A DNA stretch of 64,000 nucleotides, from positions 372,001 to 436,000 of the forward strand of contig NZ_JAKEVY010000004.1 of assembly GCF_021491375.1 (NCBI RefSeq), in the 5' to 3' direction. Source of the DNA: Flavihumibacter fluminis (GTDB lineage: Bacteria > Bacteroidota > Bacteroidia > Chitinophagales > Chitinophagaceae). Numbering within the stretch: the stretch's first letter is position 1; every line of letters starts with the position of its first letter. Positions 62,247 through 64,000 of the stretch are shown one piece after another. The position numbers and the translations under genes were made by a program. The notes beneath the pieces were generated by a model. That model was not told the DNA's origin. It saw only the letters and a list, made by a program, of their open reading frames with translations, and did no database searches.

Positions 62247-62825
62247 TCACTTTATGAGTCCACTTGCATTCGTAGCAAAAATCTTTACAGCAATAGCAAG
62301 CAGGATTACTCCGAAGAACTTTCGGATGGCAATGAGGCCGGCAGCTCCGATTAACCGTTCAATATAGTTCAGGGAACGCAGCACAATGTATACGACCACC
62401 AGGTTGAGCACGATACCCAGGGCAACTGTCCACACGGGATAGTTGGCTTGCAGGGAAATGATGGTGGTGAGCGTACCGGAGCCTGCAATCAGGGGAAAGG
62501 CGATGGGTACAAGGGTGCCGGACTTAGGATCGCCTTCGCTTTTAAAAAATTCGATACCGAGCACCATTTCAAGTCCGAGTATAAAAATCACGATAGATCC
62601 CCCTACTGCAAAGGAGCCAACATCCACTCCGAGAATACCAAGGAACCGTTCTCCTACCAGTAGAAACAGAATCATGAGCGCCCCTGAAATTAAGGTGGCC
62701 CGGAACTCACGGATTTCACCCATTTTGGTTTTTAAGGAAATCAGGAGCGGGATAGAACCAAGGATATCAATCACCGCAAACAGGGTGAAACTAACCGTCA
62801 GCAGTTCATCAATATTGAGGGTCAT
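62247..62825 (-). CDS. MarC-family membrane protein
   Basis: This 192-residue protein has six hydrophobic helices and the MarC family pattern: FFTLFAVIDILGSIPLLISL at the start, SGALMILFLLVGE, FAVGGSIVIFILGLEMVLG, and VPIAFPLIAGSGTLTTII. The family's transport substrate is not settled. The gene stands alone, with the lycopene cyclase gene upstream 41 bases away on the same strand. Confidence 0.92.
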   Translation of the reverse strand: MTLNIDELLTVSFTLFAVIDILGSIPLLISLKTKMGEIREFRATLISGALMILFLLVGERFLGILGVDVGSFAVGGSIVIFILGLEMVLGIEFFKSEGDPKSGTLVPIAFPLIAGSGTLTTIISLQANYPVWTVALGIVLNLVVVYIVLRSLNYIERLIGAAGLIAIRKFFGVILLAIAVKIFATNASGLIK

Positions 62826-62866
62826 AGTTGGAATTTGCTTTGCCCTTCAATATTAAGCAAGTTTCC

Positions 62867-64000
62867 TCAAAACATCTGGCGTTTGGCGGCGCGCAGGAAG
62901 GGACCTACCGGCAGACTGCTGATCAGCAGCAATTCTTCCGGAATCCAGGTTTGGTTATCCAGGAAGCGGAAGATTCGTTGAGCTGAATTTCGTTTGAAGA
63001 GTTTTGTAAAAACTTCCGCTCCGCCTAATTCTTTATGTACCAGTACATCCAGAAGCACGGAATCGTAAAACATAAATCGGCCTTCATGGCTTTCCTGGGT
63101 TGGTCGGGGCCGACCATGATTCAACATAGAATAAATTATTTCATCACTGTGCCGCTGAATAAACTGAAAGGTATAACCACTGGAAGGTTTTGTTTGTCCG
63201 CCTGCTGTACCAATGTTTACGATATTCCCTTTACCCGCATCAAAAACACGATTGGTCATAGGAATGATGCCAAATTCCTTTTCCAGGATGGTATATTGGT
63301 CCAGTTTGAGAAAATCCCGCATATAGGATTTCAGACCATCTTCATACTCCTCCTCTTTTAACAGTCCTTCATTGAAGAGTGTATATTCTACCAGTGCTTT
63401 CCGGGTAGTTAACGGCATCGTGTAAACGAAGGATGCACCATGTTCCTGGCTGATCCGGAAGTCCATTAGTGTACAGGCAGCAGGATCAAAAAAATCTGTT
63501 TCCGTTTCGATAACCCATCCCTTGAAATGCTGGAGCAGCATATGTTTGCCGGGTGCTTCTTTGGGTTGATCAAAAGGGATAGAATTAAAAATATATTTTT
63601 TAGCGTGGTAGACTTCCCCGTTTTCAATGGTGAGGCGGGCACCTTCTTTTAAGGTTTCGATGCGCTGTACCGGTTCAAAAAGCAATTGAACATTCTGCTG
63701 CTTTTTGAGGTAGTCAATACAGAAGGAATAAAAATCGATCCCCCTGATCATTTTATACCGATATGGTTTGATCTTGTATTTTTTTGAAAAACCCGGGCTA
63801 TGAAACCAGAGATGATCCCATGATTTATACACCAGTTTTTCAAAAAAACCATCCTCCTTTTCCCAGAAACACCAGGTACGGTCATTGTTATCTTTCCGGT
63901 CCTTATCAACCACAAGGAAAGTTGAATTACTAAACCGCCCGGATACCAGCATCCTGAGCAACAGGCTCATGCTGGCTGCACCTGCCCCCGCAAACACATA
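62867..64000 (-). CDS. Lycopene cyclase (CrtY/CrtL type), 5' end beyond the window
   Basis: The open frame continues to the window edge, so the first codons are missing; the visible part begins YVFAGAGAASMSLLLRML, which is the usual FAD-binding start of lycopene cyclases just after the initiator. About 377 residues are visible. Further features are DRTWCFWEK, FRISQEHGASFVYTMPL, EYTLF and IGTAGGQTKPSSGYTF, all typical of the CrtY family. It closes the beta-ionone rings of lycopene at the membrane, leading to beta-carotene or zeaxanthin-type pigments. No other carotenoid gene is in the window. Confidence 0.93.
   Translation of the reverse strand, partial: YVFAGAGAASMSLLLRMLVSGRFSNSTFLVVDKDRKDNNDRTWCFWEKEDGFFEKLVYKSWDHLWFHSPGFSKKYKIKPYRYKMIRGIDFYSFCIDYLKKQQNVQLLFEPVQRIETLKEGARLTIENGEVYHAKKYIFNSIPFDQPKEAPGKHMLLQHFKGWVIETETDFFDPAACTLMDFRISQEHGASFVYTMPLTTRKALVEYTLFNEGLLKEEEYEDGLKSYMRDFLKLDQYTILEKEFGIIPMTNRVFDAGKGNIVNIGTAGGQTKPSSGYTFQFIQRHSDEIIYSMLNHGRPRPTQESHEGRFMFYDSVLLDVLVHKELGGAEVFTKLFKRNSAQRIFRFLDNQTWIPEELLLISSLPVGPFLRAAKRQMF

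Noticed and set aside
1-64000. Insertion sequences, prophage or conjugative genes
   Set aside because: No transposase, integrase, phage structural or conjugation protein was recognised anywhere in the window.

Overview
This window looks like a chromosome segment from a Bacteroidota bacterium, most likely family Chitinophagaceae. The grounds are a SusC/SusD pair with a FecR anti-sigma and an ECF sigma factor, a type IX secretion C-terminal sorting domain, a MIP18/DUF59-containing SUF operon, many two-component proteins with PAS domains, DUF3857 transglutaminase-like proteins, an SprB-repeat lipoprotein, and a TAnnTTTG-type promoter box. I see no phage, transposase or CRISPR array. The genus assignment is inference.

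Layout. 1-6.1 kb: the tail of a TonB-dependent receptor, a NarL-type response regulator, and three soluble signalling proteins (multi-PAS kinase, Rcp1-like receiver, receiver-PAS-HisKA_3 kinase). 6.0-12.1 kb: a complete SUF iron-sulfur assembly operon on the minus strand (sufB-C-D-S-E, DUF59, Rrf2 regulator) with a perfect palindrome in its promoter. 12.3-14.2 kb: a second kinase/receiver pair, paralogous to the first. 14.2-20.6 kb: two DUF3857 proteins, then an esterase, ring-cleavage dioxygenase and small transporter that resemble a quinone/electrophile detoxification unit. 20.8-27 kb: a secreted repeat protein, small stress/acetyltransferase genes, and three glycosyltransferases. 27-31.6 kb: an ECF sigma factor, a membrane-anchored beta-barrel protein, and a compact unit of haem lipoprotein, OB-fold protein, YceI protein and DUF5777 barrel. 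31.7-34.2 kb: tRNA-Arg followed by a decayed stretch with three broken genes and a nine-unit, 11-bp periodic repeat. 34.2-45.8 kb: SGNH hydrolase, ketoacyl synthase III, a molybdenum hydroxylase pair, a DUF1778/GNAT toxin-antitoxin pair, an MFS transporter, an AAA ATPase preceded by repeated operator-like boxes, and a SNF2 helicase. 45.8-48.5 kb: an SDR, a broken luciferase-like monooxygenase, a small lipoprotein and gene remnants. 48.5-58 kb: a regulated SusCD unit with a large zinc metalloprotease. 58.1-64 kb: a GH92 mannosidase, an FAD oxidoreductase, MarC and the start-truncated lycopene cyclase.

How parts fit together. The Rrf2 protein is the last gene of the suf operon and probably controls it through the palindrome over the promoter. 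The sigma/FecR/SusC/SusD/metalloprotease unit reads as a nutrient-uptake cassette for a protein or peptide substrate. It is flanked by direct copies of the leader of the GH92 gene, one complete and one decayed, so the cassette may have been inserted or rearranged there. A REP-like palindrome occurs three times, twice at these flanks and once between two convergent genes. The most unusual observations are the 11-bp periodic array, the duplicated GH92 leader around the SusCD cassette, the four ATGGCGGATTATA-like boxes before the AAA ATPase, and the haem lipoprotein/YceI/DUF5777 unit.
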